Position numbers and translations under genes: made by a program
Shown: piece after piece, positions 1 through 8,491 of the stretch
Layout: the number at the start of each line of letters is the position of its first letter
Numbering within the stretch: position 1 is the first letter of the stretch
Notes under the pieces: generated by a model
The model's database searches: none
The model's input: the letters and a program-made list of their open reading frames with translations, nothing else
Told to the model about the DNA's origin: nothing
Assembly: GCA_016702605.1 (NCBI GenBank)
Contig: JADJDQ010000001.1
Location: 434,001-498,000 of the forward strand
DNA: 64,000 bases
Source: Candidatus Intricatilinea gracilis
GTDB lineage: Bacteria; Pseudomonadota; Gammaproteobacteria; Burkholderiales; Burkholderiaceae_C
Direction of reading: 5' to 3'

Positions 1-168
1 GCCGTGCAGGAAGGCATAGCTGATGACCTGCCAGGGCATGAAGTGGCCCGAGGCCAGCGGCCACAACGCGAAGAACGCCTCGAGCCAGTACCCGAACAGC
101 TGCTGCACGCAAAACACCGCGGTGCAGATCAGCATCAACGCCTTGGTGATGGGTGGGAGCTGAGGCAT
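1..168 (-). CDS. Rhomboid-family intramembrane serine protease, N-terminal part (cut by window edge)
   Basis: The leftward frame starts at ATG 168 and stays open to base 1, giving 56 residues. It shows a first membrane segment (ALMLICTAVFCVQQL) followed by the pattern FALWPL...FMPWQVISYAFLHG, typical of the TM1-L1 region of bacterial rhomboid proteases. There the HG marks the start of the segment leading to the catalytic core. The catalytic Ser and His lie outside the window and cannot be checked. The family cleaves transmembrane segments inside the inner membrane. The assignment rests on these 56 residues only. Confidence 0.7.
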   Translation of the reverse strand, partial: MPQLPPITKALMLICTAVFCVQQLFGYWLEAFFALWPLASGHFMPWQVISYAFLHG

Positions 169-264
169 GGGCAGTGGTGGGGCGAGGTTGGACCTGAGCC
201 ATACGCCCCGCGCCAGACTGCGGCGCGCGAGCCTGGCGCGACATACACCTGAATGCACCGGGGG

Positions 265-349
265 TGGTGCCGAAGGCCGGACTCGAACCGGCACGCCTTG
301 CGGCGGGGGATTTTGAGTCCCCTGCGTCTACCGATTTCGCCACTTCGGC
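265..349 (-). tRNA. tRNA-Leu (anticodon CAA)
   Basis: Read on the minus strand, the 85-nt gene begins GCCGAAG and ends CTTCGGC-A-CCA. The acceptor stem is therefore perfect and the 3' CCA is encoded. The anticodon stem GGGGA/TCCCC encloses the loop CTCAAAA, giving anticodon CAA at 315-313, which reads UUG. A long variable arm follows, as expected for a class II tRNA, then a GTTCGAGTC T-loop. Length and sequence closely follow the Escherichia coli UUG-reading leucine tRNA. It lies alone between the rhomboid gene and cysM. Confidence 0.97.
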
Positions 350-478
350 AGGTGTATGACCGGCATCACCTCGGTGGGAGTGATACACGGCGTCGGGCAT
401 TATGGCACGCAGGTTTTGTGGTCCGCCTGTACCCGGCAGGCCCGCCGGGCTGCTGCCACAATCAACTCAGGAGGTGTC

Positions 479-1384
479 ATGGTCAGCTACAAGACGATCG
501 AGGATGTGGTCGGGTCCACCCCGCTGGTGCGGCTGCAGAGGCTGCCGGGCGACAGCGGCGCGGCGCGCGGCAATGTGATCCTGGGCAAGCTCGAAGGCAA
601 CAACCCGGCGGGATCGGTAAAGGATCGGCCGGCCATCAGCATGATCCGCCGGGCCGAGGAGCGCGGCGACATCAAGCCGGGTGACACCTTGATCGAGGCG
701 ACGTCGGGCAACACCGGCATCGCGCTGGCCATGGCGGCGGCGATCAAGGGTTACCGCATGGTGCTGGTGATGCCCGAAGATCTGTCGATCGAGCGGGCGC
801 AGACGATGAAGGCCTTTGGCGCCGAACTCATCCTCACACCCAAGGCTGGCGGCATGGAATACGCCCGCGACCTGGCCGAGCAGATGCAGCAGAGTGGCAA
901 GGGCCGGGTGCTCGACCAGTTCGCCAATGCCGACAACCCGCGGGTGCACTACGAAACCACCGGGCCCGAGATCTGGGCCGACACCGGCGGGCGCGTGACC
1001 CATTTCGTGAGTGCCATGGGCACGACCGGCACCATCACCGGTGTGAGCCGCTGCCTCAAAGAGCTCAACCCTGCCGTGCAGATCATCGGTGCACAACCGG
1101 CCGAGGGTTCGCGTATCCCGGGCATTCGCAAATGGCCCGAGGCTTACCTGCCCAAGATCTACGACCCGAGCGGCGTGGACTCGACGATGCTGGTGACCCA
1201 GGCCGATGCCGAAGAAACGGCACGACGCATGGCGCGCGACGAAGGCCTGTTTGCCGGCATTTCGGCCGCGGGGGCGTGCTGGGTGGCGCTGCAGATTGCC
1301 CGCGAGGTGCGTGACGCGACGATCGTGTTCGTGGTCTGCGACCGCGGCGATCGTTACCTGTCGACGGGCGTGTTCCCGGCCTGA
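479..1384 (+). CDS. cysM: Cysteine synthase B (O-acetylserine sulfhydrylase)
   Basis: A 301-residue PLP-dependent enzyme that makes cysteine from O-acetylserine and sulfide (or thiosulfate in the CysM isoform) in the cytoplasm. The Schiff-base lysine is K48 in NNPAGSVKDRP. The substrate-binding loop TSGNTG is at about 75-80, and GTTGTITG binds the PLP phosphate. The short C-terminus ending in DRGDRYLSTGVF is typical of CysM rather than the longer CysK. The frame is open further upstream, but ATG 479 is preceded by a strong AGGAGGT and gives the family N-terminus. It is monocistronic and converges on the next gene across a hairpin. Confidence 0.95.
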   Translation: MVSYKTIEDVVGSTPLVRLQRLPGDSGAARGNVILGKLEGNNPAGSVKDRPAISMIRRAEERGDIKPGDTLIEATSGNTGIALAMAAAIKGYRMVLVMPEDLSIERAQTMKAFGAELILTPKAGGMEYARDLAEQMQQSGKGRVLDQFANADNPRVHYETTGPEIWADTGGRVTHFVSAMGTTGTITGVSRCLKELNPAVQIIGAQPAEGSRIPGIRKWPEAYLPKIYDPSGVDSTMLVTQADAEETARRMARDEGLFAGISAAGACWVALQIAREVRDATIVFVVCDRGDRYLSTGVFPA

Positions 1385-1488
1385 ACGGTCTGGTACCGCG
1401 ACGGCGGTTCGATGCGGGCTACCCGGCTGGGCCCGAGCGACGCCATCGAATCAGTGGTTGGAGCGGCTCGCCAAAGGTGTTGTCTGAA

Positions 1489-1510
1489 CCAGACCGCGCT
1501 GGCGGTCTGG
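1489..1510. terminator. Hairpin between convergent genes, probable bidirectional terminator
   Basis: CCAGACCGC and GCGGTCTGG form a perfect 9-bp stem around a GCTG loop, between the 3' ends of cysM and the convergent small gene at 1534-1803. Each side is followed by only a short T-containing tract (ATTTCGG rightward, TTCAGAC leftward). The terminator role is inferred from stem and position. Confidence 0.65.
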
Positions 1511-1533
1511 ATTTCGGTCCACATGATGGAAGC

Positions 1534-1803
1534 TCAGTACTTGGCCTGGCGGGCCAGCACTTCACTTTCGTGATGCAGGGCGGCAGCGCGCAGGTCGGCA
1601 GCGAAGGACGGCTGGCTGCTTTCGTAGGACTGCGCGTAGTCGAGCAGTTCGGACACGGTGCGGGGTTCACGCATCGGCGGTGTCGAAAGCGTGGCCCAGG
1701 CGGCTTCGAGCTGACGTTGGGCGGCGGGCAACCAGACCTTGAGCAGGCGTTGGCTGAACGAGAAGCTGCGATAGGAACCAGAAGGCAGGCTGAGGGTGGA
1801 CAT
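1534..1803 (-). CDS. Small hypothetical protein (89 aa)
   Basis: I do not recognise the family. The 89-residue product is soluble, with no signal or membrane segment. It has a Ser-rich N-terminus, a middle region with Trp, Leu and Ala spaced as in a helix, and a C-terminal stretch rich in Ser, Gln and Ala ending ARQAKY. Amino-acid use is normal for a real protein, unlike the Arg/Gly/His-rich antisense frame over the same bases. It converges on cysM. A conspicuous palindrome lies about 110 bp upstream of its start, which suggests it is individually regulated. Confidence 0.55.
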   Translation of the reverse strand: MSTLSLPSGSYRSFSFSQRLLKVWLPAAQRQLEAAWATLSTPPMREPRTVSELLDYAQSYESSQPSFAADLRAAALHHESEVLARQAKY

Positions 1804-1914
1804 GTTGACGGGCTCCGTGCGTGATACGCATGAAGGGCCTGTGTTCGAGGCTGAGGAGGATCACTCCTGCCGGCCCGGCCTCGGCGAGACCTAGTACAAA
1901 CCCCAGGCCGTAGT

Positions 1915-1930
1915 CTAGGGTTTTCCCTAG
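1915..1930. promoter_or_regulatory. Palindromic operator-like site CTAGGG-TTTT-CCCTAG
   Basis: This perfect 6+6 inverted repeat with a 4-base AT centre lies in the roughly 290-bp gene-free stretch 1804-2097, upstream of the small leftward gene at 1803. Size and symmetry fit a binding site for a dimeric regulator, possibly NarL/LuxR-type. No particular regulator can be named from sequence. I see no other gene in the stretch. Confidence 0.4.
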
Positions 1931-2065
1931 TCTCGCGGGGTACAGAGTGGTTTCTTGACCGCTCGATCAGGAGGGTGATCACCCGCCAGATTGCGGCAGT
2001 GCAACAAATTGCCGCCGCGGCGCGCCGGCCGTCGTCGTGTCAGAGCGGTTCGCCCCCTTGGCGTC

Positions 2066-2087
2066 GGTGCGTCGCCCTCGGCGCACC
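2066..2087 (-). terminator. Weak hairpin just downstream of the prolyl oligopeptidase gene
   Basis: GGTGCG pairs with CGCACC, extended inward by CG/CG, around a CCCT loop. It lies 10 bp past the leftward stop codon at 2098. No T-tract follows, so an intrinsic terminator is only a possibility. Confidence 0.3.
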
Positions 2088-2097
2088 ACCTCCGCAC

Positions 2098-4368
2098 TCA
2101 GCGCTTCACGGCACCCAGTTGTTCCCACAGATAGGCAAACTCCAGCGCGAGCAGATGGGCGCGTTGTTCGTTGTCGGCGGCGCCGCCGTGGCCACCTTCG
2201 ATGTTCTCGTAATACAGCACCGGTTTGCCCAACTCGCGAAGGCGCGCCACCATCTTGCGGGCGTGGCCGGGGTGGACGCGGTCGTCGCGGGTGGAGGTGG
2301 TGAACAAGGCGCGCGGATAGGTCCGCTTCGCGTCGAGGTTCTGGTACGGGCTGTACTTGGAGATCCAGGCCCACTCGGCCGGGTTGTCCGGGTCGCCGTA
2401 TTCGGCCATCCACGAAGCACCGGCAAGCAGCTTGTGAAAGCGGCGCATGTCGAGCAGCGGCACCTGGCACACGACGGCCTTGAACAGGTCGGGGCGCTGC
2501 GTGAAGGCCGCACCCACCAGCAGCCCGCCGTTGCTGCCGCCCATGATGCCCAGGTGCGCGGCGTCGGTCACACCGCTGCGGATCAGGTCTTCGGCGATGG
2601 CAATGAAGTCGTCGTAGCTGCGTTGTTTGTTCGCCTTGACGGCCGCCTGGTGCCAGGCCGGGCCGAACTCGCCACCGCCGCGGATGTTGGCCACCACCAG
2701 CACGCCGCCGCGTTCGTACCAGCTCATACCCCAGGCGGCCGAATACCAGGGCTGCATCGAGATCTCGAAGCCACCGTAGCCGTACAGCAGCGTGGGCCGC
2801 GGCGCACCGCCAGGCACGGATGCAGACAGCGCGGCGCCGCGTGGCCAGACGATGAAGTACGGCACCCGCGTGCCGTCCTTGCTGGTGGCGTGGCGTTGTT
2901 CGACCTGCATGCCGCTGGCGTCGAACTGCGGCTGGCGCTGCTTCAGGCGCTCGGGTGAACCACCTTCGGCGCGCACCAGGTACAGCGTGTCGGGCGTGGT
3001 GAAGTCGACGTAGCTCACCAGCAGATGGTCACCCAGGTCGTCGTCGGCTTGCCAAGGATCGTCGAGGGCCGCCAGGCTGAGTGTGCCGGGGCCGGGCAGC
3101 TTGACGTCGCTGCGTTGCCAATGGCCGTCGGCTGCGGCCGATCTGTCGCCAATGGCGGGCGGCTTGTCCGGCGCGCCCGCCTTGGCGGACGATGCGGGCT
3201 TGCCGGCAGATGAGTCCGCCGCCGGGTCCGTCGTTCTGGCCGATGCCTTGTCGCTCGCCCGGTCGGACGCCTTGGCTGCAGCGGCCGTGTCCTTGCCTGC
3301 CGGCTTGGGTGCCTGCCAGGTCAATGCCTCGACGCGGTTGGCCACCTGGTCGAGCACATTGAGCACCAGGTGATGGCGTGTCCACACATAGTGGTCGAGC
3401 GCACGCGTCGGTGTGGGCGTGAACACCGCCTGCCAGCGCGCCTGACCGGCCAGCACGGCGCCGGCGGGTGCGGCCAGCAGGCTGCCGCGCGCATGGCGTT
3501 TGCCGGCCAGGTCGATATCGCTGCGCAGCCGCATCAGGGCCCAGTCGCGGTGGAACGAGAGTTCGGCGTCGACCGGCTTGGTCACCGCGCCGAGTTTGTC
3601 GCCCTGCAGATGGAAGTCCTCGTTGCTGTAGAAATCGGGCGAACGCCCGACCAGCACCCGCTGCAGGCCGGGTGAACGCTCCACACTGACCCAGGCCGAC
3701 ACGTCGCTGGCCTGCCCCTCGTACACCGTGCGCGCCTGCGCCAGCGGGGTGCCGCGTTTCCAGCGCTTGATGACACGCGGGTAGCCCGAATCGGTGAGTG
3801 AGCCGGGGCCGAAGTCGGTGCCGACGAACACGTGGTCGACGTCTTCCCAGACCACGTCGGTCTTGGCTTCGGGCAGGGTGAAACCACCGGCGACAAAGGC
3901 CCGAGCCTCGATGTCGTACTCGCGCACCACCACCGCATCGGCGCCGCCGCGCGACAGGTGCATCAGGCAACGGCGGTAGTCGGGCGCCAGGCAGCTGGCA
4001 CCGTGCCAGACCCAGTTCTCGCCTTCGGCCGTGGCCAGGGCGTCGAGATCGAGCAGCACCTGCCAGACCGGTGCGTCCTTGCGGTACTCATTCAGTGTGG
4101 TGCGGCGCCACAGGCCACGTTTGTTGGCACCGTCCTGCCAGAAGTTGTAGACAAACGCGCCAGCGCGGCTGATGGCCGGGATGCGGTCGCTGGCATCCAG
4201 CGCAGCGCGCAGCCGCGGTTTCAGTTCGGCGTATTCGGGGCGCGCGCCCAGTTCACCCTGGGACTCGGCGTTGCGCTCGCGCACCCAGGCCAGCGCCCGG
4301 TCGCCGCCCACGTCTTCGAGCCAGAGCCAGGGGTCGTCGGCGGCTTGGGCAACATCGGGCAAGGTCAT
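2098..4368 (-). CDS. Prolyl oligopeptidase family serine peptidase (S9A)
   Basis: An N-terminal beta-propeller is followed by an alpha/beta-hydrolase domain, which cleaves small peptides after proline. From ATG 4368 (756 aa), the nucleophile is S612 in MGGSNGG, the acid is D695 or D696 in TRDDRVHP, and the base is H727 in EGGHGG. The propeller is interrupted around residues 355-415 by an Ala/Ser/Lys/Asp-rich low-complexity insert. Start: ATG 4368 has GGAG 8 bases upstream. However, the frame continues upstream through a hydrophobic stretch ending in an AQA signal-peptidase-like site, so a TTG start at 4440 would give a secreted form. Most family members with a DPWLWLED-type N-terminus are periplasmic or cytosolic; export is unresolved. 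The 202 bp between this start and ybeY hold no other gene. Confidence 0.9.
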   Translation of the reverse strand: MTLPDVAQAADDPWLWLEDVGGDRALAWVRERNAESQGELGARPEYAELKPRLRAALDASDRIPAISRAGAFVYNFWQDGANKRGLWRRTTLNEYRKDAPVWQVLLDLDALATAEGENWVWHGASCLAPDYRRCLMHLSRGGADAVVVREYDIEARAFVAGGFTLPEAKTDVVWEDVDHVFVGTDFGPGSLTDSGYPRVIKRWKRGTPLAQARTVYEGQASDVSAWVSVERSPGLQRVLVGRSPDFYSNEDFHLQGDKLGAVTKPVDAELSFHRDWALMRLRSDIDLAGKRHARGSLLAAPAGAVLAGQARWQAVFTPTPTRALDHYVWTRHHLVLNVLDQVANRVEALTWQAPKPAGKDTAAAAKASDRASDKASARTTDPAADSSAGKPASSAKAGAPDKPPAIGDRSAAADGHWQRSDVKLPGPGTLSLAALDDPWQADDDLGDHLLVSYVDFTTPDTLYLVRAEGGSPERLKQRQPQFDASGMQVEQRHATSKDGTRVPYFIVWPRGAALSASVPGGAPRPTLLYGYGGFEISMQPWYSAAWGMSWYERGGVLVVANIRGGGEFGPAWHQAAVKANKQRSYDDFIAIAEDLIRSGVTDAAHLGIMGGSNGGLLVGAAFTQRPDLFKAVVCQVPLLDMRRFHKLLAGASWMAEYGDPDNPAEWAWISKYSPYQNLDAKRTYPRALFTTSTRDDRVHPGHARKMVARLRELGKPVLYYENIEGGHGGAADNEQRAHLLALEFAYLWEQLGAVKR

Positions 4369-4570
4369 CACAACTCCGAGAAAAAGCGCGGTGCAGAAAC
4401 AGGCGACCCGACTACCGAGCCGCAGCCTTGACCAGAACAACGTCGACCAGCGGCCAGCGGCCCGCCACGGGTCGGCCCTGCGACAGACCACCCGCGTCAC
4501 CGCCCGGCCGCTTTCAAGCAAAGCGAGCCCCTCTTGGCCTGGGGCGCGACTGTCACCGGCCCGTGGCAAC

Positions 4571-5011
4571 TCACGCACCATACGGGTCCGCAAATCCCAG
4601 CGCGGCGAGCACCTCGCGCTCGCGAGCCTCCATGATGAGCGCGTCGGCTTCGACCTCGTGGTCAAGACCCTGCGCGTGTAATGCGCCGTGCACCAGCAGG
4701 TGGGCGTAGTGGGCGACCAGTTCCTTGCCCTGCTCGGCTGCTTCGGCCTCGACCACCGGGGCGCACAACACCAGGTCGGCCATCAGCGGGTCGCGGCTGT
4801 AGTCGAAGGTGAGCACGTTGGTGGCGTAGTCCTTGTGGCGATAGTCGCGGTTCAGGGCCTGGCCTTCGTCGGCATCGACGATGCGCACGGTGAACTCGGC
4901 GTCACTCTCGAGCGCTGCGCGGATCCAGCGGATCACCTTGTGGCGGGGCAACTGCGCGCGGTGGCGCTTGTCGGCGAACTGCAGCGACAGGGTCAGGTCA
5001 GGACGGCTCAT
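4571..5011 (-). CDS. ybeY: Endoribonuclease YbeY (rRNA maturation factor)
   Basis: A 146-residue zinc-dependent single-strand endoribonuclease needed for 16S rRNA 3'-end maturation and 70S ribosome quality control. The metal site is intact: H108, H112 and H118 in HGALHAQGLDH, preceded by the conserved NVLTFDY segment. Start ATG 5011 overlaps the phoH stop by 4 bp (ATGA), so the two genes are translationally coupled. The phoH-ybeY pairing is standard in proteobacteria. Confidence 0.97.
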   Translation of the reverse strand: MSRPDLTLSLQFADKRHRAQLPRHKVIRWIRAALESDAEFTVRIVDADEGQALNRDYRHKDYATNVLTFDYSRDPLMADLVLCAPVVEAEAAEQGKELVAHYAHLLVHGALHAQGLDHEVEADALIMEAREREVLAALGFADPYGA

Positions 5012-6321
5012 TCGTCACTCCGGGCGGCGTCGTAGGCCTCGACGATGCGGGCCACCAGCGGGTGGCGCACCACGTCGGACGCATCGAAATGGGTGATGGC
5101 AATGCCCGGCGTGCGGCGCAATACCCGCACCGCATCGACCAGGCCGCTGTGGCTGCCCTTGGGCAGGTCGATCTGGCTGACGTCGCCGGTCACCACCGCA
5201 CGGCTGCCAAAGCCGATGCGTGTGAGGAACATCTTCATCTGCTCGGGTGTGGTGTTCTGCGCCTCGTCGAGGATGACAAAGGCGTGATTCAGCGTGCGCC
5301 CGCGCATGAAGGCCAGCGGCGCGATCTCGAGCAGGCCTTTCTCGAAAGCCTTGGTGACCCGGTCCAGGCCCATCAGGTCATACAGGGCGTCGTAGAGCGG
5401 GCGCAGGTAGGGGTCGACCTTCTGCGCCAGATCGCCGGGCAGAAAACCCAGTCGTTCACCCGCCTCGACCGCCGGGCGCGTCAGCACGATGCGCTGCACC
5501 TCGCTGCGCTCCAGCGCGTCGACGGCACAGGCCACCGCCAGAAAGGTCTTGCCCGTGCCGGCCGGGCCCACCCCCACGGTGATGTCGTGGGTGCGGATGT
5601 TGGCCAGGTAGTCGAGCTGGTTGGGCGAGCGACCGCGCAGGTCGGCGCGGCGCGTGTGCAGCACGACGTGGGTGGCCTCGTCCGGATCGGCGCGGCGGGC
5701 AGGCGGCCGGTCGTCGGCGCGCTCGACGTCCAGCTCGCCGGTGTGACGGGCCCTCGCAACCTGGCGCCGTGCCGCTGCCACGCTGTCGCCGCCACGGTCG
5801 TCGACCAGCGTCGCTTTGGTGTTGGCATTGGCTTTGGCTCCACGCCTGGTCTTGGCCCTGCCGTTGGACTTGCCGACCTGGCTGTTGCCGGACCCGCCGG
5901 GCTTGCCGCTGGTCTTGGCACCAGCCGTGGCGCTGGTCTGGTCGAGATGCGCCGCTGCGGGTGCCGATGCCAGCGCGTGGGCGGATGTGGTCGCGCCGCC
6001 CTTGCGCGCCTCGCGGTTCAGGTCCTGTGTGGCCTGCACCAGCAAGAGCTGGAACTCGTCGGCGGGGATGGGATGGCGCGCGCGTTCGTACAACAACTGC
6101 AGCAGCGCCAGGGTGCGTTCGGCCCGCACCTTGGCGCCGTCGACGCGAAATTCGGCGTCGCGCCGGCTGATCACCACCGTGAGCGCCGCTTCCATGGCGT
6201 GCAGGTGGGCGTCGAGGGCTCCGCAGAGATGGGCCAGGCGGCGGTTGTCTGGTGGCTCGAAAACGTGGCGCAGGATCAAGGGCAAGCGTGCAAAGATGCG
6301 GGCGGCGCCCGGGCGTGCCAT
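5008..6321 (-). CDS. phoH: PhoH-like ATPase with a long low-complexity insert
   Basis: A cytoplasmic P-loop ATPase of the PhoH/YbeZ type, functionally linked to YbeY in RNA metabolism. Walker A is GPAGTGKT (252-259) and Walker B is VILDEAQN. The C-terminal half has normal PhoH content, including the GDVSQIDLP sensor motif. Residues about 105-215 form an Ala/Lys/Gly/Thr/Arg-rich insert between the N-terminal domain and the ATPase core, making the protein 437 aa instead of the usual 320-350. ATG 6321 was chosen because the following ARIFARLPLILRHVF fits the family N-terminus. In many proteobacteria miaB lies upstream; here a divergent kinase gene does. Confidence 0.93.
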   Translation of the reverse strand: MARPGAARIFARLPLILRHVFEPPDNRRLAHLCGALDAHLHAMEAALTVVISRRDAEFRVDGAKVRAERTLALLQLLYERARHPIPADEFQLLLVQATQDLNREARKGGATTSAHALASAPAAAHLDQTSATAGAKTSGKPGGSGNSQVGKSNGRAKTRRGAKANANTKATLVDDRGGDSVAAARRQVARARHTGELDVERADDRPPARRADPDEATHVVLHTRRADLRGRSPNQLDYLANIRTHDITVGVGPAGTGKTFLAVACAVDALERSEVQRIVLTRPAVEAGERLGFLPGDLAQKVDPYLRPLYDALYDLMGLDRVTKAFEKGLLEIAPLAFMRGRTLNHAFVILDEAQNTTPEQMKMFLTRIGFGSRAVVTGDVSQIDLPKGSHSGLVDAVRVLRRTPGIAITHFDASDVVRHPLVARIVEAYDAARSDE

Positions 6322-6554
6322 TGTGACCCCACCCGACTGGGGGTGGGCTGCCGCAGAATCCGGCCGGGTTTGTGGCGCAGCCGCGTCGCCGGCCCATTCC
6401 GACCGTGCTGACCGTGAAATCACCCCGCCATGCCGATTTGTCCGTTGCCCTTGCCCTGGTCGACCCCGTTCGATCGCCCCAACTTGCCGCGACCTGGCGG
6501 CGCAGTCGCACCTTGTCTGTGAACGGCGCCTTGTCGACCTGTGGCCGCCATCAC

Positions 6555-8456
6555 ATGGGCGACGGCGATGACGACGGCACTGACGTTCGCTGGCTGCAAT
6601 TGGTCGGCCGTCGCCTTCGACGCGTGGCCGGTCTGCTTGCAGTTGCCGTCGGCCTGACCGCCGCTCTGGCCGCACCCACGGTGTCGGCCCAGGTCACGGA
6701 CCTCACGATCACGCAGGCCCAGGTCGCCCGCGGCGACGCGCCGACGTTTCCGGACCAGGCGCCGCTGCGCAACGTGACGCTGCCCGACCTGTGGGAACGC
6801 GCCAACCACGAAGAAGGCCCGCGCTGGTACCGGCTGCAGTTCAACATCCCCGCCCCTGACACCGGGCCGCTGCTGGGCGCCTACCTGGAGCAGGCCTGCG
6901 CACGTGTCGAGTTGCGCCTGAACGGCCAGCTGCTGCATGCCGACGCCAGCGCGCTCAGCGGCGGCGCCGTGCGGGGCTGCCATGTCGGCGTGCTGGTGGC
7001 GCTGCCGGCCAGACTGTTGGTGGCCGGCGCCAACCACATCGACATCCGCCTCGAAGGCCAGCCGCTCGAACGTGTCGCGGTGCGTGAACGTGCCGCAATG
7101 CTCGGGCCGCTGCAGATAGCGCCGATGGCCGACCTGGCCAGCCAGGCGCAGGTGCAGCACGACATCAACGCCGGCCTGGCGATTGCCCTCACCACCGCCG
7201 TCGGCATCGCCGGCCTGGGCGCCCTGGGCCTGGCCTGGCTGAGCCGCCTGCCGTACCTGGGCTGGTTTGCAGCGGCCTGTCTGGGCTGGGCCGGCTTGTC
7301 GGGCGCCTTGCTCTACAGCGCGCCGGCCATGCCGGGCACCTGGACCGACTTCATGTTGTGCGCCGCCGTACCACCCATCGGCCTGGCCGGCATGATGTTC
7401 CTGCTGCGGTATTGCGGTCTGGCGCTGTCGTGGCTGGACAGTGCACTGGCGCTGCAATGTGTGGTCGTGCCGCTGAGCCTGGTCATCGCTGTGCCGGATC
7501 GCCTGCACGGCGTGGCGCGGCCCTGGGCCTACATCCTGCTCGTCGAGATTGCCGCCGTGCTGGCTGTGTTTCTGCACCGGGCCTGGCGCATGTCGCGGCC
7601 GGACTTCTGGGTTGTGGCCATGGCGCTCGGTGGTTTCGTGGCGACCTGGCTGGCCGAGGCCGTGCTGGCCGACGTGCCGGCCGCCCTGCCCGGCCAGGCG
7701 GCCCTCAACGTCGGTTTGCTGATCGTGTTCGGGGGCCTGGGCTGGCGCCTGCACCAGCTGCTGCAAAAGGCGCTGGCCACGGCCGACGCCACACGTCTGC
7801 AGCTCGAAAAACGTGTGCAGGAGGTGGTGAGTGAGGCCGAACGCAGCATCGACCAGGCCGCGGTGGTGCGTGTCGAGGAGGTGGCGACCAAGGAGCGCAA
7901 ACGCATCGCCGCCGACCTGCACGACGACCTGGGCGCCAAGTTGCTGACCATCGTGCACACCAGCAACGACGAACGTATCTCGACGCTGGCGCGTGAGGCG
8001 CTCGAAGAGATGCGTCTGTCGGTGCGCGGCCTGAGCGGCAAACCGGTGCAGCTGGGCGACTCGGTGGGTGACTGGCGCAGCGAGGCGATGAGCCGGCTGT
8101 CGCAGGGCGGCATCGAACTGGTCTGGAACGTGAGCGACGACCTGCTGATGAGCGAGCGCAAGATCAGCGCGCGCGCTTACGTCCAAACAACCCGCATCCT
8201 GCGTGAAGCCGTGAGCAACATGATCAAACACAGCGGCGCCACGCAATGCGAGATCGGCATACGGCTCAACGACAATGATTTCGAGTTCAATATCGTCGAC
8301 AACGGCAAGGGGATTCCCATGGAGTTGGACGGCAAACTCGACCGAGGCCACGGCATGTCGACCATGAAGACACGTGCCAAACAACTGCAAGGCCAATGTC
8401 TGGTTGAATCCGGACCTGGCTTCGGCACCGCCATCCGCCTGACCCTGCCACTTTGA
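6555..8456 (+). CDS. Membrane sensor histidine kinase, 7TM-DISM-like with HisKA_3
   Basis: A 633-residue kinase. An N-terminal signal/anchor segment (about 25-46, LLAVAVGLTAALAAP) is followed by a periplasmic sensor region (about 47-200). A block of hydrophobic segments (about 215-400) resembles 7TM-receptor-with-extracellular-sensor proteins, then comes a short coiled coil. The phosphoacceptor is H456 in IAADLHDDLGAK (NarX/DesK type). The ATPase boxes are REAVSNMIKHS, DNGKGI and GHGMSTMKTRA. ATG 6555 has no obvious Shine-Dalgarno; the frame is open to 6372. It is followed within 35 bp by its likely partner, the LuxR-type regulator. The stimulus is unknown. Confidence 0.88.
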   Translation: MGDGDDDGTDVRWLQLVGRRLRRVAGLLAVAVGLTAALAAPTVSAQVTDLTITQAQVARGDAPTFPDQAPLRNVTLPDLWERANHEEGPRWYRLQFNIPAPDTGPLLGAYLEQACARVELRLNGQLLHADASALSGGAVRGCHVGVLVALPARLLVAGANHIDIRLEGQPLERVAVRERAAMLGPLQIAPMADLASQAQVQHDINAGLAIALTTAVGIAGLGALGLAWLSRLPYLGWFAAACLGWAGLSGALLYSAPAMPGTWTDFMLCAAVPPIGLAGMMFLLRYCGLALSWLDSALALQCVVVPLSLVIAVPDRLHGVARPWAYILLVEIAAVLAVFLHRAWRMSRPDFWVVAMALGGFVATWLAEAVLADVPAALPGQAALNVGLLIVFGGLGWRLHQLLQKALATADATRLQLEKRVQEVVSEAERSIDQAAVVRVEEVATKERKRIAADLHDDLGAKLLTIVHTSNDERISTLAREALEEMRLSVRGLSGKPVQLGDSVGDWRSEAMSRLSQGGIELVWNVSDDLLMSERKISARAYVQTTRILREAVSNMIKHSGATQCEIGIRLNDNDFEFNIVDNGKGIPMELDGKLDRGHGMSTMKTRAKQLQGQCLVESGPGFGTAIRLTLPL

Positions 8457-8491
8457 CAGCGCCGCCGCCAACCGCCCGAGAAGGCCATCCG

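Noticed and set aside
5062..6411. 449-codon open frame on the plus strand
   Set aside because: Antisense to phoH, which carries intact Walker motifs.
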